Source: Owenia fusiformis
Taxonomy: Eukaryota; Annelida; Polychaeta; Sabellida; Oweniidae
Direction: 5' to 3'
DNA length: 64,000 bases
NCBI GenBank assembly: GCA_903813345.2
Contig: CAIIXF020000011.1
Coordinates: 935,001-999,000, forward strand
The translations under genes and the position numbers were made by a program. Below the pieces are notes generated by a model that saw only the letters and a list, made by a program, of their open reading frames with translations, was not told the DNA's origin and searched no databases. Every line of letters begins with the position of its first letter. Positions within the stretch are counted from its first letter, which is position 1. Positions 62,070-64,000 of this stretch are shown piece after piece.

Positions 62070-62700
62070 AATATTTAGAACTTTTTAGACACATTTTTTC
62101 AAAATTCTATACCGTAACTGCAGTGTCTGTTTCCTTTGTACTGTACATCATGTTTGGATTAATTAATTTATTTCTATATAGCAATCATATTGCGTAATCT
62201 AATAACTTTGCAAATATCACACTTAGTTCGTCTCTGTCATTTTAAAACATGTTTCTCTGATTCAAATACATTTACATCTTATTGGCATAAGTTCTTTATA
62301 ACATCACCTGAAAACTCTTGCAAGAAATATTACATCATGTCGCTGGACCCCCCTATACATTTATCCATTACTGTTATCATACGTAGCTATTTGATGTAAG
62401 ACTGCAGAGTCAGACTCCCCCCCCTTTCTTGTCGAATTTCTCACTTGACTTGGATTTAAAGAGAGAATGAGAGGATAGATGAACTAATTCAAACCAGCAT
62501 TCTAGTTACCCTCCTTCTTTTGTATGAAGGAGGGGGGGGGGAAGAGTTCTGCTATCAAGTGGCAGTATGCCCTCATTTAATATTTCCTAAAAGCATAACC
62601 CTCAGGAATTTTGGGGAGGGGGTCCAGTGACTTGATACGAAATAATGGTAAATGTAAGTTTGCTTTTAGATAAGTTGTATGTTTTAATCACTTGTGAATG
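62070..62700. other. No gene established
   Basis: AT-rich with G- and C-runs near 62340-62630. Confidence 0.5.
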
Positions 62701-62702
62701 GT

Positions 62703-62760
62703 TGCATATGTGATAATTTCATATGTGATAATTTCATATGTGATAATTTCATATGTAATC
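62703..62760. repeat. 15-bp tandem repeat, 4 copies
   Basis: Units of atatgtgataatttc. Confidence 0.9.
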
Positions 62761-62764
62761 ATGT

Positions 62765-63850
62765 CAGAACTTAACAACATAATGTCATGGTAACTATAGC
62801 AACGGTCTCATTTTCTGAAATTAGAAAACAACCGAAATGCTTCAATTGTCTTTTCAATCTACTGTACATTTATTCAGTAGCTGTTCATTATAGATAGTTT
62901 CCACCGATTTTAAAGTTGGATCGATCGGGTTATTAGAATAAGAGTATGCAAAATCAGTTTGTTTAACATCAATTATAAGCACAATTCAAACATGCCAGAA
63001 AATATTGGCAGAATATTAATTGTTAAAACAAAACAATATTCATGGTTATTTCACCCAATAAAGCTCTATAACATGAATCATAACAAAGTAGGCTTAAATA
63101 TTTTTAATTTTTTCATTGTAATATCGGGATCAAATTCGTAGATTGTTTCAAGTCATCTTGGTTATGAACAGATCTGATTTTAGTATTTCATATGTTTACT
63201 TAATGAACTGAAAATGTCAGGGTATTTCAGATTTTCCTTAAAAATGGCTGGAAAATTATAGAATTCTGCCGAAAATCAGTTGGGGAGAAAAGTCTGAGAA
63301 TTTGAAGTGATAATGAAGAATTACTGGACCACAAACTGAATTGAATTGGTATTCTTAAAAAACATTTTTCTGAAGCTGACTCAGGTCAACATGACCTGTT
63401 TAACAATAATTCAATGAGGCCCATGAGTTTATAGTAAAGTTGACCTTTGAATCAAGAAGTATGAAAGTTTATAAAAACATCTAAACTCACCAGGTTTGGC
63501 AAGTCAAAACGTTAGTAAAAACATGTTTTAACAGCAAAATAGAAGATCATCCTCAAGAGTTGCTCATCATAATGTAAACACTTAGCTTCCTAAGGAAATA
63601 ATGCAAATCTGGATTGCGCTAGATTGGACTAGAATACTATTAGCGACAACTAGGTTAAATATTCATCTCAATCCAGTTGGTAACGTACAATGAATTGATA
63701 GAATAAATTTCAGCCGGATTGGAAATATACATTTTATAGTAGGATCGAGAGACTACATTTTAGCCTAATAGCGATAACTACTAGAGAAGCGAAGAAGCTC
63801 TATATAATATTAATACTATTTTAAATTCATTTTAAATTCAAACGAAATAA
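62765..63850. other. No gene established
   Basis: AT-rich intergenic DNA. Confidence 0.55.
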
Positions 63851-63854
63851 AAAC

Positions 63855-64000
63855 TACAGTAAAACCTGTAAAGTGGAACACATCTGTAAGTGGAACACCT
63901 CAATAAGTGAAACACATCAATCAGTAGAACACCTCAAAGTTCAGTTATCCAGCATTCGGTTAATCAAAATTGAAGCTTTGTTAACACTTGCCTATTGAAC
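63855..64000. mobile_element. acagtaaaacctgt-family element cut by window end
   Basis: Begins tacagtaaaacctgtaaagt and continues with five variants of gtggaacacctcaataa. This is the inverse of the gaggtgttccac vocabulary at 10.4 and 13.3-14.0 kb. Confidence 0.7.

Noticed and set aside
1-64000. Bacterial, organellar or viral origin
   Set aside because: Spliceosomal introns, tRNA-derived SINE-like units, LINE fragments and MITEs all point to animal nuclear DNA.

Overview
This window is AT-rich animal nuclear DNA. It holds one clear protein-coding gene with spliceosomal introns, BCKDHB, the mitochondrial branched-chain 2-oxoacid dehydrogenase E1 beta subunit. The rest is dense in short tandem repeats, small inverted-terminal-repeat (MITE-like) elements and decayed retrotransposon pieces. 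The repeat style (tRNA-derived SINE-like units, short palindromic elements, many minisatellites) suggests a marine invertebrate, perhaps a mollusc or other lophotrochozoan. That placement is an inference. Nothing here looks bacterial or viral.

Layout. 1-1162: upstream DNA with a strong hairpin and a CCAAT box close to the start codon. 1163-9689: BCKDHB on the + strand in eight exons, all splice phases compatible, predicting 377 residues when the last acceptor of exon 8 is used. Introns carry a 10-bp minisatellite, a tRNA-derived SINE, a tRNA-Thr-like relic and a 1-kb element with seven 145-bp repeats. 9690-50300: no second gene could be established. This part holds tandem arrays at 10.4, 13.3-14.0, 17.5-18.6, 21.0, 23.0-25.9, 26.8-27.2, 34.5-34.9, 38.9-39.4, 39.7-41.2 and 46.9-47.4 kb, plus several MITE families. 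50319-55189: a 4.9-kb imperfect palindrome with arms built of 350-bp repeats and a loop holding two non-LTR retrotransposon C-terminal fragments. 55.2-64 kb: mostly unannotated AT-rich DNA with a 480-bp transposon that has perfect 26-bp inverted ends, and some small arrays.

The most striking observation is the BCKDHB 3' end. The last 30 bp of intron 7 plus the first 90 bp of exon 8 are tandemly repeated seven times (120-bp period). This makes seven equivalent in-frame 3' splice acceptors before one normal C-terminus. Each upstream acceptor would add 40 residues, so the locus could encode E1 beta proteins of 377 to 617 residues. A second theme is that internal segments of MITEs appear to have been amplified into satellites. 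A 40-bp unit present about 72 times at 23.0-25.9 kb occurs singly in related elements at 27.3 and 43.8 kb, and a second MITE family seems to have seeded the array at 34.5 kb. By my own interval count roughly a quarter of the window is tandemly repeated.
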